NCBI GenBank assembly: GCA_036426205.1
Contig: CM071569.1
Span: forward strand, 5,148,876 to 5,212,875
DNA: 64,000 nucleotides
DNA from: Ascaphus truei
Taxonomy: Eukaryota > Chordata > Amphibia > Anura > Ascaphidae
Reading direction: 5' to 3'
A program made the translations under genes and the position numbers. Under the pieces are notes generated by a model, which saw nothing but the letters and a program-made list of their open reading frames with translations, had not been told where the DNA came from and ran no database searches. Positions 35,702 to 46,085 of this stretch are shown piece after piece. Every line of letters begins with the position of its first letter. The stretch's first letter is position 1.

Positions 35702-35997
35702 CAGGGGTGCGCAAACTGGGGTGCGCAAGATTTTTTTGGGGGGGCACTGCGGTTGCAGAGGCCCCACGCTATTCCCCAAGGCATTTAAATTAAATGCGGT
35801 GGGACCGCGCAATGCCTCTGTAACTCACTTACCATGACTCAGTCGGCTTCGGCGACGCGTCACCATGGCAACGCAGCAACACGTGACGTCACATGACCCT
35901 GCGGCGTCATTTGACACTTCAGACTAGGTAAGAGGGGGGTGCAAGCAGTGGGGGAGAGCAAGCAGGGGGCGCAGGGCAAAAACTTTGCGCACCCCCG
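35702..35997. mobile_element. hAT-type MITE, 296 bp, with 8-bp target duplication
   Basis: Ends CAGGGGTGCGCAAACT and the complement of the right end, CGGGGGTGCGCAAAGT, match at 14 of 16. The 8-bp flanks CTCTAGAG (35694-35701) and CTCTAGAC (35998-36005) differ once, fitting hAT integration. The interior is CpG-rich and includes the X-box-like GTCACCATGGCAAC at 35859-35872. It abuts copy D of the palindromic family and appears to have replaced or interrupted that copy's left end. Confidence 0.85.
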
Positions 35998-36002
35998 CTC
36001 TA

Positions 36003-36147
36003 GACCAACTCCAGTCCTCAAGGGCCATCAACAGGTCAGGTCAATGACTGAGCCTCTGATTGAGCCACCTGTACTGAAGCAGAGTTATCCTGAAAACCTG
36101 ACCTGTTGGTGGCCCTTGAGGACTGGAGTTGGCCACCCCCTGCTATA
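36003..36147. mobile_element. Palindromic hAT-type MITE, copy D
   Basis: ACCAACTCCAGTCCTCAAGG and its inverse CTTGAGGACTGGAGTTGG are perfect arms. The right end GGCCACCCCCTG is intact, but the left CAGGGGTGG is replaced by the target duplication of the neighbouring MITE. Confidence 0.85.
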
Positions 36148-36149
36148 GA

Positions 36150-36805
36150 AAGTTAGGTCTCGTTAGCGGGGCCCTCATTAGCTTTTGTATCTGTTTGCAC
36201 TGGTCTGTCCTTATTTGCATGTAACTCTGTTTATATACAGTAATACACATCACTCTGCACCCCCTTTGCACCGCACTGCAGCATATGTTGGCGCTTTACA
36301 AATAAACGATAACAATAATAAGGGTCAGAAACAAAAAAGGGTGTCTTTTACAGGAGAGGAGAACATGTATCACCTTCTGCTTCTTAATACAGCTAGATAG
36401 GAGCAACTGATGGTTAATATAACACAATCTTACAAGGGAAATAGTCAAAGTAACTCCCACATCCCAGTGCACTTAGTCCTGTCCCTGCCGGAGCTGAGTC
36501 TCTCTCTCTTTATAGATATATGAATAATAATAGCAATGTGAATCAGTGGGGGATTTCCCACATCTTGGCCAATTTTCCCTACCATCACCCGGCCTCACAG
36601 GTCCCAGATAAACATGAGGAGCGTTCTCCGAACCGGAGCCCTTAGTTTCCCTCTGGCGCTCGTTGCTTGAAATGTACAAATGTATTTTCTTCTGTTGGGA
36701 CTTTAGAGGTCACTTGTAAAGGGCAAAGTGAGAACACTTCAGCAGAACACGGCACACATTGGAGAACTCCGGCACCTAATAGATTTATCTGCTGGTCGTG
36801 TTTAC
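36150..36805. other. No gene seen
   Basis: Short overlapping frames on both strands with no domain. Confidence 0.45.
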
Positions 36806-36812
36806 TCAATGT

Positions 36813-37266
36813 TAGAGATGGGCGAACGTGGCAAAATTCCATCTGCAAATTCATCGTGGTGTTTTAGGCAAAATTCGCTGTGCGGTCAATTATTCGCCCC
36901 GGAACTTGGCGTGAAAAAATTCGTGCGAATCTACCTACACCCGCTGCCAAATTTTACGTCACCCTCTCGTTTTTTCGAATGCCATGACATTTAATCGGTG
37001 AATGTTAAAATGAATATTCGGTTGCGGATGTCCAAACGTGTGGCTCCTAACGCAGACATTCGCACGTTCGCATGGGGGGGGGGGTGGGCTCCTAACGCAG
37101 ACATTCGCACGTTCGCATGGGGGTGGGGGGGGGGTTGGCCATGTGAGAGACTTTACTATGATGTGAATATGTCTGACTGGAGATTGAGCCGCGAATTTCG
37201 TGCCGGTGAATAAATGCCATATTCGCAGCAAAGTCGAATGTCTTCAAATAATTTGCATATCTGTAG
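36813..37266 (+). mobile_element. TAGAGATGGGCGAA-type MITE with internal 40-bp duplication
   Basis: The left end TAGAGATGGGCGAACG matches the family also seen at 45115. Inside, GGCTCCTAACGCAGACATTC with GCACGTTCGCATGGGGG occurs twice in tandem (about 37049-37086 and 37087-37126), each followed by a G-run. The right end is decayed (TGCATATCTGTAG). Confidence 0.55.
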
Positions 37267-37387
37267 TCATGGTGGCTTGAAGAACGATTCTGTGGATTAA
37301 AAGATGGCGGTACAGACGCTTTACACAGTGGCTTTTTTATATCGTGAAATATACATAGAGAAACTGGTGTATGGAGTAAGAGTATTT

Positions 37388-37672
37388 TTTATTTATTTAT
37401 GTATAAAATGTTTTACCAGGAACATTGAGAGTTACCTCTCATTTTCAAATATGTCCTGGGCATAGAGTTAAGACAAATAATACATGGTTACAAATACATA
37501 GTTACATAAGTGAACAGGGTATACATTATGTATAAGACATTGCATGCACAGTTAGAGATAATATGTATTATAGGCGTATGTAACAGTTACAGACCAGATT
37601 AAAATGTGAGACAGCTTTAGTTTTGAAAGAACTTAAACTGGTGGTGGCTGTGAGACGTAATATGGCAAACAT
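37388..37672. mobile_element. Retroelement-derived non-coding sequence
   Basis: The stretch TTACCAGGAACATTGAGAG to GAACTTAAACTGGTGGTGG looks like a conserved amphibian interspersed repeat from its general character. No second copy exists in this window, so the assignment is tentative. Confidence 0.35.
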
Positions 37673-38041
37673 ACGCTAATCAGTGTTTTGTGACAACATA
37701 TGCTCTGTTATTGGTTTCATACCTCAGATGCGGGCTCTGCACTCCAACCGTGAAAGGGAAAGTGCTGAGTTTAACCTTGACATTTATAAGTTCATCAAAT
37801 CAAGTGCTCAAAAGGAACCAGCAGGAAATTGCAAGTTTTTGTATCTGAAAGAATGTTCCATCGATGTGATAGGGACTTGGCAGGCCAGTATGTGGAGCAG
37901 CTTTCATTTTCATTCATTAGCTAGAAGCTTATCCCTAGTTTGAAGGATTGCTGGGCAATGGCAAAGGGTAACCCATGTGGTCATATGGCCAGGAAGGACA
38001 GGAGGACTTCAACATGGATGGCCTGGAAAAAGGGGATGATG

Positions 38042-38198
38042 CACCAAGGCAAAAGGGATTTACTTCTGGGACAAAACAACGTTCACCAAATGTAAGAAAG
38101 ACAAAAGTCCTATTGATTTCAGCAGGATTTTTTTCTTTGATACATACAGTGCAGATTTTATTCCCTGGAGCGGCGCCATTTTTTGCCATGGTATATAT
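38042..38198. mobile_element. TGTATCAAAG-family MITE
   Basis: CACCAAGGCAAAAGGG at the left. TTTTTTCTTTGATACATACA with GTGCAGATTTTATTCCC in the centre-right corresponds to the interior of the 13985 copy. The right end reads TTTTGCCATGGTATATATGC. Confidence 0.65.
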
Positions 38199-38221
38199 GC
38201 CCCTAGGTGGAGCCTTTTACA

Positions 38222-38490
38222 GAGTAAGTAGACCAGGCCGGCACAACATACGGCCCGCGGGCCGCATGGTCTCCCTGTGCGGCCCGCGATGGCTCCCTTT
38301 GCATCCCCCCCACTCCCCTCTCCCGAGACCGCTCTGCAGGCACAGGAGGGAAGGAGCGCCAGCATTGTAACACGCCCCCCGCACCCATGGTGACGCGCTC
38401 CCCCCCTGAGCCTGCTCTGTCGACACATTAGGGAAGGAGCGCCAGCATGGTGACGCGCTCCTCCTCCCCCCTCCCCTTGAGTCTGCCGAC
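38222..38490. mobile_element. GC-rich transposon-like insert with tandem 55-60-bp units
   Basis: It contains CGGCCCGCGGGCCGCATGG and about three imperfect copies of a unit holding GGAGCGCCAGCATGGTGACG with GAGCCTGCTCTG. It forms the downstream (minus-strand) border of the LPAR fragment, so it probably truncated it. I suspect a hAT-derived element, without proof. Confidence 0.45.
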
Positions 38491-38494
38491 AACT

Positions 38495-38894
38495 TAGGAT
38501 GCATACACGCTGATTGGACATCTTGCTGTGGTGAAGACTGCATGGTGAAGACCATCTGGTGTCTCTCCACGGCTATAGCCAGCAGGTTGGCCACTGAAGC
38601 TGTGAGACTGGTGTCCAGCAGGCTCTGCCGGAGTAGCCAGGTCTTCACTGTGAGGTCGGCTGTCCGCGGCCCTGTGTGGAACATGAGGAAGGTATAGGCC
38701 ACCCCGGCAAAGAGATCAGCTGCAGACAGGTTCCCCAGGAGATAGTAGATGGGGAAATGGAAGCGTTTGTTGATAATGATGGCCGTGATGACTAGTAAGT
38801 TGGTCAACAGTACGAAGACACATACGATCAGGCCCAGAACCACTACCAGAATGTCTTTGATTCTCCATTCTTTGGACAGCTATTTACCACTAAT
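38495..38894 (-). pseudogene. LPAR2: Lysophosphatidic acid receptor exon fragment (LPAR2-like), disrupted
   Basis: The minus strand encodes the N-terminal third of an Edg-family LPA receptor, a seven-helix GPCR that senses lysophosphatidic acid at the plasma membrane. Visible are TM1 with its conserved Asn (LLTNLLVITAI), TM2 with its Asp (GNLSAADLFAGVAY), and the TM3 segment WLLRQSLLDTSLTASVANLL. In the last, the Arg-Gln pair is the LPA-binding pair that separates LPA from S1P receptors. The ERH (DRY-equivalent) follows. The SGK-LSKEW stretch and VLLTNLLVI favour LPAR2 over LPAR1/3. Defects: an in-frame TAG at 38880-38882 where relatives have Glu; a frameshift at about 38530-38540 caused by a local GTCTTCACC duplication; loss of the start and of everything after MSNQRVCIL. 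Both ends run into unrelated repeats. Confidence 0.85.
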
Positions 38895-39560
38895 AGAGGG
38901 TGATATGAGGTGCAGGGGAGGGAGAGGGTGATGTGATGTGGAGTGGGGGAGGGGGTGATGTGCAGGGGGGAAGAAGGTGATGTGAGGTGCAGTGGGGAAG
39001 AGGGTAATGTGCAGGGGGGAGAGGGTGATGTGATGTGGAGTGGGGTAGAGGGTTATGTGCAGGGGGGGAGAGGGTGATGTGCAGGGGTGGAGAGGGTGAT
39101 GTGAGGTGCAGGAGAGGGTGATGTGAGGTGCAGGAGGGGAGAGGGGGATGTGAGGTGCAGGGGGGGGGATGTGAGGTGCAGGGAGGGTCATTGGAGGTGG
39201 AGGGGGGGGGGATTGGAGGTGCGGGGTAGGGTCATTGGAGGTGCAGGGGGGTGATTGGAGGTGTAGGGGGGTGATTGGAGGTGCAGGGGTGGTCATTGGA
39301 GGTGCAGGGAAGGGTGATTGGAGGTGCAGGGGGGAGAATAATGTGAGGTGCAGAGGGGGAGAATGATGTGAGGTGCACAGGGGGAAAATGATGTTAGGTG
39401 CACGGGGAGAATGATGTGAGGTGCACGGGGGAGAATGATGTGAGGTGCACGGGGGGAGAATTATGTGATGTGCAGGGGGGAGAAGGATGTGAGGTGCAGG
39501 GGGGTGGGATGTGTGTGGTGTGCAGTGGGGTATTGTGTGTTTGATGTGGAAGGGGAGTAT
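38895..39560. repeat. Purine-rich minisatellite, unit about 24 bp
   Basis: Units such as GAGGTGCAGGGGGGAGAATG and ATGTGAGGTGCAGG recur about 25-30 times with length variation. The plus strand is G-rich with many GGGG runs. The Pro/His/Thr-rich 245-codon minus-strand frame is a repeat artefact. The array borders the 5' side of the LPAR fragment. Confidence 0.9.
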
Positions 39561-39631
39561 TATGTGTGTGGGTGAGGCGGAGAGATAGGGGTATGAGAGA
39601 TAGATGGGGAGTATCACAAAGGTTGATAGTG

Positions 39632-39775
39632 AGGAGTTCTGGGGGAGATATGAGGATGATGATGAAGGGTGCTGGGGGAGATATGAGGATGATGATGAAG
39701 GGTGCTGGGGGAGATATGAGTATGATGATGAGGGGTGCTGGGGGAGATATATGAGGATGATGATGATGAGAGGTG
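39632..39775. repeat. 33-bp tandem repeat, four units
   Basis: GGAGATATGAGGATGATGAT followed by GAAGGGTGCTGGG recurs four times with small changes before grading into the GAT tract. Confidence 0.9.
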
Positions 39776-39783
39776 CTGGAGGA

Positions 39784-39829
<46 letters not shown>

Positions 39830-39914
39830 ATGATGAGATGAATATGCTGCTGGCTGCTGCTGCTGCTGCTGCTCTGCTGCTGCTGCTGCTGCTGCTCTGC
39901 TGCTGCTGCTGCTC
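39784..39914. repeat. (GAT)n next to (CTG)n trinucleotide repeats
   Basis: About 15 GAT/ATG triplets (39784-39828) are followed after 16 bp by about 22 CTG triplets with three TCTG interruptions (39845-39914). A frame encoding poly-Asp then poly-Leu/Ala crosses them, but nothing around it suggests a gene. Confidence 0.93.
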
Positions 39915-40357
39915 TTCTCTAGCTGCTACCTTCTGTGCTGCCTGCTGCGGCTGCCTGCTGCTGCATCTGCGCCTGCTATGCTGCCTGAGATGATGGTGAT
40001 TTTACCCGTGCGGCCCAAATTGGTTTTCCTTGGAGCAGTTCGGCCCTTCTCGCTTTACGAGTTGTGCAGGCCTGAAGTAGACTGTTACAAGAAGATACGA
40101 TGCTCTGAAGCTGAAGGACATGTATTCACATTCATTACTTATCAATTACTTGTTCTTTAGTGTCTCAAAGGAAAATGTGATGTCCACTTGATGGATCCCA
40201 GTGGGAGTTGTTTATCACACTCTCCAAGCTACTAACATTGAGCAAAAGAAATGAAAGCACAAGATTTATCAAATAATAAAAATCCTATCGCTCTTAGTTT
40301 CCAATTTGTGATCATTTGCAGTTTTGCGCAAATTTTGCAGCAGAGAGAGTACAGGCT

Positions 40358-40440
40358 GAAGGAGAGGCTCAGTGAGTAAGCGGAGGCTGATAACAAGTGC
40401 ACTGACTTTGAGGTAGGGGAACCTGCTGTAAGTGTCACTT
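40358..40440 (+). mobile_element. SINE head fragment
   Basis: GAGAGGCTCAGTGAGTAAG and GCACTGACTTTGAGG resemble the tRNA-related head of the 10982 SINE (GTGGCTCAGTGACTAAAGAC and ACTGACTAGCACGGAG). The core and tail are missing. Confidence 0.5.
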
Positions 40441-40985
40441 ATAGAGAATAATGACATCTCTGTAGCATGTCCATGACAGTCTGGTGGCTGTACCATTTCT
40501 AACAGTGACTAAGCATTCAGAATACGCAGAAGTAGACCCCTAAGGTTAAGGTTCCATTTGAGAAGGCATACTGTGATAGTAGTGATCTATCTCTGAAGGG
40601 ATGGGGGTTTATACATCACTTGTAAAATGTTCAGTCTTAAGCCCCCTTTAAATCTTCTAGGTGTGAATGAAAGCTAGGTCTAATCCTGTCTGCTAATTAG
40701 GTCCTGCTTTTCAGGCAGCAGAAAGGAGCAAATAGGGGAAATCTGTAACCTATGTTGGCTGAAGGTGAGGAACGGCCATCTGTTGCACCGTAGAGGAACG
40801 TCGGGGCTTAGATTAGAATTGACATTTTCTATGATCATATATTCCAAGTCTGGGTGACTAGCAGGTGTTTCGTGAAATATGGGCAAATTCTCCAGATGCA
40901 TCAGTGAGAACAGATCAGACCACAATTTGGCCTAAATAACAGATGTGGCAAGTTCCCAAGTTTTCCACTAGAAAGAATTGATCAA
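40441..40985. other. No gene seen
   Basis: Short frames only. Confidence 0.45.
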
Positions 40986-40992
40986 TCAAACA

Positions 40993-41002
40993 TCTTTTCT
41001 TT

Positions 41003-41058
<56 letters not shown>

Positions 41059-41067
41059 TCCTTTCTT
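40993..41067. repeat. (CTTT)n microsatellite
   Basis: About 75 bp of near-pure TTTC repeats. Confidence 0.97.
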
Positions 41068-41069
41068 GT

Positions 41070-42620
41070 GCCCTGCTTGAAAATAATATCCTCTCTGGAA
41101 TTGTGTAGCCAATGCCAGCTACAGTATATGCATGTTGGGTGCTTTATCTGGTACAAGAAATAATGTCATGTTATGGGGAAGGAGCAGGTGAATCATCTCA
41201 AGGAGCAACCAGCAGACCCTGTTCTAAGCACTTACATTTATTTCATCTATCGTTTGGGTTCTTCCTTTAAGTTATCATTGTTTTTGTTTAAGAAATAGGA
41301 TTCATTGTATGGTTGGGAAATTGGGGAACAAAGTTCCAGTGCTGCTTCCGGTGGCAGCCTATGAATATTGTGATATAATCAAACAGTACAAGCTCAGAGG
41401 AAGCCCCCATTCTGGGCCGGGAACAACATGCGCCTGCAGCAGTGGAGCAGTGCAAGTCTCTACAAGCAGTGCAACTTTCGATGCCATCACCTTCGATTCG
41501 TTTGTTTTGTCTACTTTGGACGGAGTCATTACTGTACCTGCTTACCTAACTTGGGGATTTGGTGTTAGTTGTCACAGCCGTGCATTTCTACAGCCAGCAT
41601 TATGGTTGGACGGCTCACCAGATATCACCTCGATAAACTAACTAAACACAGAGAAACTATAAACAGAGCTTAGGCCAGAAGGGTGATGATGATAAAACGG
41701 AAGTCAAGAAAGATCAGGACATGATTGACCGGTGTGATGACTGAACAGTTGTGTCCGTGAGTAACTAGATGATGACCTGTTGCTGATGATGCCAAATTCA
41801 GCCTACTGGTGTACTTACTCTCTCTAATGCGTTTCATAGTGTGACACACAGTCGAGTTCACATCTGTTGGATTCGGTGGAGTCTCTGTAACTTGCGGAAA
41901 GGTAGATAATCTTTATCGCTATTCACCGGTGACTCTGTTTTATCGGTGCTGCTGTGATGACTAGTCCTTATCATTCATAGCCAGAAGATATTTCAGAACG
42001 ACGTGACCAAGCTGCGTTTTGGAATACAGACAATAACAGCGCTATTTGTGAGTCAATATTGTCCTCTGTTTTGAGGATTGATTTCAACTTTTTGATTGCA
42101 AGTTTGAAGGGACCACATTTATTGACGTGTGAGGCTTGACAATAATTGCTATTGATTCCATCATATTTATATAAGTGGGACTACAATGTTTTATACTGAT
42201 CCTGTAACAGCAGAAGACAGGACTATTTTATTGGTAATTACACCGCTGTGAATTTTGATAATTTATACGAGGGAATGCATTTTTGACACTTTTAAGCTCC
42301 ATTTTCCAGGGCCGGTTTTGTATGCACTTTTTTTTATATTCTGATATATACAGGCACCATTGCTTTTTTGTGATTTTATATGTCCTTTTTATTAGTATTT
42401 GTTGTATAATTTATTCGCCGTCTAATAAATAATTCCCTCTGATAAAATACAGTTGAAATAATGTTTAATTGGCTCTTTTATATGTATAGAAGTCTGAGTG
42501 TTCAATAGTATCTCTTTCTTTTCCCTTTGTATTTTGAGCATTGAGGTTGAGCACCATCTTTAATAGACAAACATGTTTAATTAATTAAAACTTTGAGTGG
42601 CTTGCGATTCTTACTTTTTT
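41070..42620. other. No gene seen
   Basis: The 110-codon frame at 41309-41641 has no recognisable domain, signal peptide or membrane segment and no splice context; I leave it unannotated. The AT-rich 42000-42480 part may be a retroelement tail. Confidence 0.4.
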
Positions 42621-42624
42621 TTTC

Positions 42625-43005
42625 TATTGTATCAAAGTTTCTTGACGTTAAACCAAAGCAAAAGTGGAGCAGAAAAAAACTGCACCGAATTTTATCAATG
42701 ATAATAATCCCGTGGCCTTCAATTGTGCTGGATCTTAACACAGTTTTGTTCCAGGAGACTACAATCCAGTACTCCTAAAGAGACTTTGGCTGCATTAGTA
42801 CCAACTATAGAACACCCAGCGGTCTATTTACTAAAGTCACATGGCTTAAAAACTGGTGCGAAACAATGCAATTTTTTTTTTACCATATTGATCATAGAAA
42901 GATGAATCCCATTGAAAGGAATAGCAGCGTTTCCCTTGGGAAATCATGTGCGATTCCTTCGCACCCGTTTTGCAGTCAGGAGACTTTAGAAAAAGACCCC
43001 CCTCT
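42625..43005. mobile_element. Two adjacent TGTATCAAAG-family remnants
   Basis: The first starts TTGTATCAAAGTTTCTTGAC at 42628. The second runs from GGTCTATTTACTAAAGTCAC (42822) to CCGTTTTGCAGTCAGGAGAC (about 42986), with the family's centre (GATGAATCCCATTGAAAGG). Confidence 0.6.
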
Positions 43006-44230
43006 GTTCCTCTCACACAGCTGTAACAGAGGAGGCGTTAACCTATGGCGTTTACCTATGTTAACGCCTCATGAAATGCTTACGGGCATCTTCAAGGCTC
43101 ACTAATGGTTAAGTGCGCTTTCTCTGCTTCTCTCTCTCATACGCCACGTTGGACCTGGTAGAGGGTTTTTAGGTACAGTCACCATTATTTGGGCGCATAG
43201 AAAACATTTAGTACATAGCGTTCACATCTGCACGCCAAGCGCAGTCCCTCTCTGTGCGCCAAATGAATAAAATCCATTGTGCGCAGCTGGATACATTTGA
43301 GGTTAATACTGTATGGGTGCTCGCGAGCACGATTGAAATGGAGTTTGACACCCCTCCCTAAAAGCCACTTGCGATAGTTAGGCCTCATCATTCGCTACAT
43401 CTCATTATAATATGACGGTCACGCAGTTATTCCCTAACTCCTCCTATTGGCGCTCGCCAAAGCGCAATCACACAGCACCACCAACGCGGGGATTAAACAC
43501 CTCGATACAGAGACGCAACATGAAAATGCCGTGTGTCAATCGTGCTTCAAATATTACCTTGAAATATCAACCCCCGTGTATTTTAGGACCAGCCAGCAAT
43601 GAGGGGGTTAAGTGTGTAGCTTTACAGGTCTTACTTGGCTTCAGCAATCAAGCGGTGTCCAATTTCAGAGCGAGCAAGGCAAACCTCAATGGGCACAGCA
43701 GGTACAAAATCAATCATTCTGATTGACCAGATGTTATGCGCTCCCAGCCTTATCATTTGGCTATTATCTGCCATGCCATTAACCCTACCTGTGCTGGAGA
43801 GACTGCATTTGGGCTTCTTCGAACCAGAGGGACCTGGCTAAAAATGTTTCGTGAAACGGGATATTGTCTTTTTTTCCCCGGGCCTCAGATGAGTTCATGT
43901 TTTTGGTAATGCTGCCTCTACGTGCAGCTCTGTCAATAGCAGAATACATAATGATGCAGTGAATTGCTGCTCCAAATGCGGCAGATTACTGTAGTCCCTA
44001 CTTGTCTCACAAACAACGTGTAAATAACTTAACAACGTCATTTGCTTGATTAAACAAATGCAATCGTCCTGAAGGTTTTTGGTATATTTGCCAAGGAAAT
44101 AAGCTTCTCTTTTTAGCTGGGGGTGGGGGGGAGACCCAGATATGTAAAATTCATGTCAGTCAATAGTTTCCTACAACCGTGGTTCTCCTTGTAACTCCAG
44201 CAAAAAGGAGAAGGGCAAGGGCACTTTGGT
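43006..44230. other. No gene seen
   Basis: CGTTAACCTATGGCG and its near-inverse TATGTTAACGCC at 43035-43070 form a small palindrome. The frames at 43412-43841 have no domain. Confidence 0.4.
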
Positions 44231-44231
44231 C

Positions 44232-44552
44232 CAGATTCACTAAACGGTGCTAAGATTTGGCATGCCTTTACGCCTATTTAAATTAATGGGTTAGGGCAGG
44301 CGTGCTCAATTCCAGTTCTCAAGCCCCCCACAACAGGTCAGGTTTTCAGGATATCCCTGTTTCAACACTGGTGGCTCAATCTGTCCCTGCTTCAGCAAAA
44401 TCTTTGGACTGAGCCTCTGATTGAGCCACCAGTGCTGAAGCTGGGATATCCTGAAAACCTGACATGTTGGGGCGTGAGGGGGGGCTTGAGGACTGGAGTT
44501 GAGCACCCCTGTGTCAAGGCATGCTAAAGCTGAGCACCTTCTAGTGAATCTG
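44232..44552. mobile_element. Palindromic MITE (AGATTCACTARA ends) hosting an inserted MITE
   Basis: The outer ends CAGATTCACTAAACGGTGCT and the complement of the right end, CAGATTCACTAGAAGGTGCT, match at 18 of 20. Homology continues inward to GGCATGCCTTTAC versus AGCATGCCTTGAC. The element at 44297-44511 sits between the two halves. Confidence 0.8.
44297..44511. mobile_element. Palindromic hAT-type MITE, copy E (fullest copy)
   Basis: Starts CAGGCGTGCTCAATTCCAG and ends GGAGTTGAGCACCCCTG, with long matching inner arms (CAGGTCAGGTTTTCAGGATA and its inverse). Flanking 8-mers GGTTAGGG and TGTCAAGG agree at 5 of 8, consistent with an old hAT-size duplication. The spacer holds TTTGGACTGAGCCTCTG. 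Confidence 0.85.
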
Positions 44553-45114
44553 CTCATTTATCTATAGAAATAGAAATACAGTAGCATACGTCCTGCTCCC
44601 CACATAGTGACACGGTATTGTGACACATAGTACCATGCTGTCACGAGACTTGTTCCAATCCTTGTTCTCTAGTAATTAATCCAAGTGCATTCTGGTTGGT
44701 AATAGCCCTTCCTATCTGTCATTGGGAAATTGGTACTAGGGAACCAGAGCATTAATCCCAGTCTTAGGAGGACATAAAGGAAGGCTGGCAAAACTGCCAA
44801 AATCAAAGAAAAGAAGGAAATTAGGCTTCTTCCTGATTACAACTTTAACACGTTAGGTCTGGTGGACTTCTGATTGTTTTATGAAGATTACCAACCTCCC
44901 AAATGTGTTCCCTCAAACATGTCCCAGTTATTGGTTCATGTTAGTACTAGGAGGGACTGCAGCTTCTTTTCTCATTTATTTAGGGGGCAGCAGCTTTGCA
45001 GAACATCATAAAAGGAACAATACAAGATAATACAATCACCAACCAAATTAGCTTAAAGTATAAAGGAAAGAGATGGGTGAAGCAGATAGATGCATAGTAT
45101 ATTAGGTCACAGGT

Positions 45115-45457
45115 AGAGATGAGTGAATTTTTTTGCTGTATTTGGATTCTGCCGCGGATCACTCTAAAAAATGGCGATTCGACTTTTGCGGATTAAAAAA
45201 AAAAAAAAAAAAAAAAGATTTTAATAACGACAATCCATTCGCGGTTTGGTTTCTTAAAATCCGTCCGCGGATTGCAGAATCCGAGGATGAATTGTTAAAA
45301 TCCACCAGCGGATTGTATCCAATGGCGGTTTTGGAGGAATCCACATGGATTGAAACTGTAACAATCCGTTGGAGGATTTGACACCGTTGAACGGATTTTG
45401 TATGGCAACCTCGGGAAATTCTGGGAAACGGATTTGGACTGGTTCACCTATCTCTAG
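45115..45457. mobile_element. hAT-type MITE (AGAGATGAGTGAA family), 343 bp
   Basis: Left end TAGAGATGAGTGAATT and the complement of the right end, TAGAGATAGGTGAACC, match at 12 of 16. The flanking 8-mers TCACAGGT (45107-45114) and TCCCAGGT (45458-45465) differ once. Inside, an A-run spans 45196-45216, with repeated AAAATCCGTCCGCGGATT-like words. Confidence 0.75.
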
Positions 45458-45829
45458 TCCCAGGTAACTGATATTGAAGTAAAAAAACAAATGGAAGACG
45501 AGATGGACAGGCAGCCTTAAAAAGTGACATTGAAGTTAAATGTGTTAAGGGAGGGGGCTAGTCTAATGGGACAGGGGAGTGAATTCCAAAGAATAGGGGC
45601 AGCCTGACCAAAGTCTTGGAGGAAAGAATGTAAGGTACATACTGTAGTTATGAGGTTGGAGGTGGGGCGTAGTCCTTGTGCAGCTCGGAAGTGTGCATGT
45701 CGGAGTGTCGTTGGAAATGAGGTTGAAGATGTATGGAGGAGCTATGATGTGGAGAGCCCTAAGAGGAATCTTGAAGTTGATCCACATCTGGCCTGTACGA
45801 TGAAGTGTGAAATCGGATTTCAGCTGCTT

Positions 45830-46085
45830 TAGCCCGCTGGGATTCTTTAAAATCCGTCCATGGGGATCGGATTCTCGGGTTTATACACATCCTCCTCCCC
45901 CTACTAAAATTCTTTTGGATGGATTCGGATTTGCAGGTTCAGAATCCACATCGGACGAATTTTCAGTTATAAAAAGAAAAAAAAACTGAATTTGCCTTTT
46001 TAAGACTAATCTGTGGCCCAAAGGAAGTGGCCAATCCAATGCGGATGTGGATTTAGGCAGAAAATTCACCAATCTCCAGTAGGGA
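45830..46085. mobile_element. Second, truncated copy of the AGAGATGAGTGAA family
   Basis: AAAATCCGTCCATGGGGATC and GGATTCTCGGG mirror the interior of the 45115 copy. The right end AAATTCACCAATCTCCAGTAG corresponds to its TTCACCTATCTCTAG. Confidence 0.6.

Noticed and set aside
38217..38490. Continuation of the LPAR reading frame beyond TM3
   Set aside because: After the frameshift the peptide is encoded by a GC-rich tandem insert and no longer resembles the receptor.
39604..39993. A possible protein with poly-Asp and poly-Leu/Ala tracts
   Set aside because: It is generated by adjoining GAT and CTG repeats, with no conserved flanking sequence or splice context.
41309..41641. 110-codon plus-strand frame as a possible small gene
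   Set aside because: No domain, signal peptide, codon bias or splice evidence; similar frames arise by chance in 64 kb.
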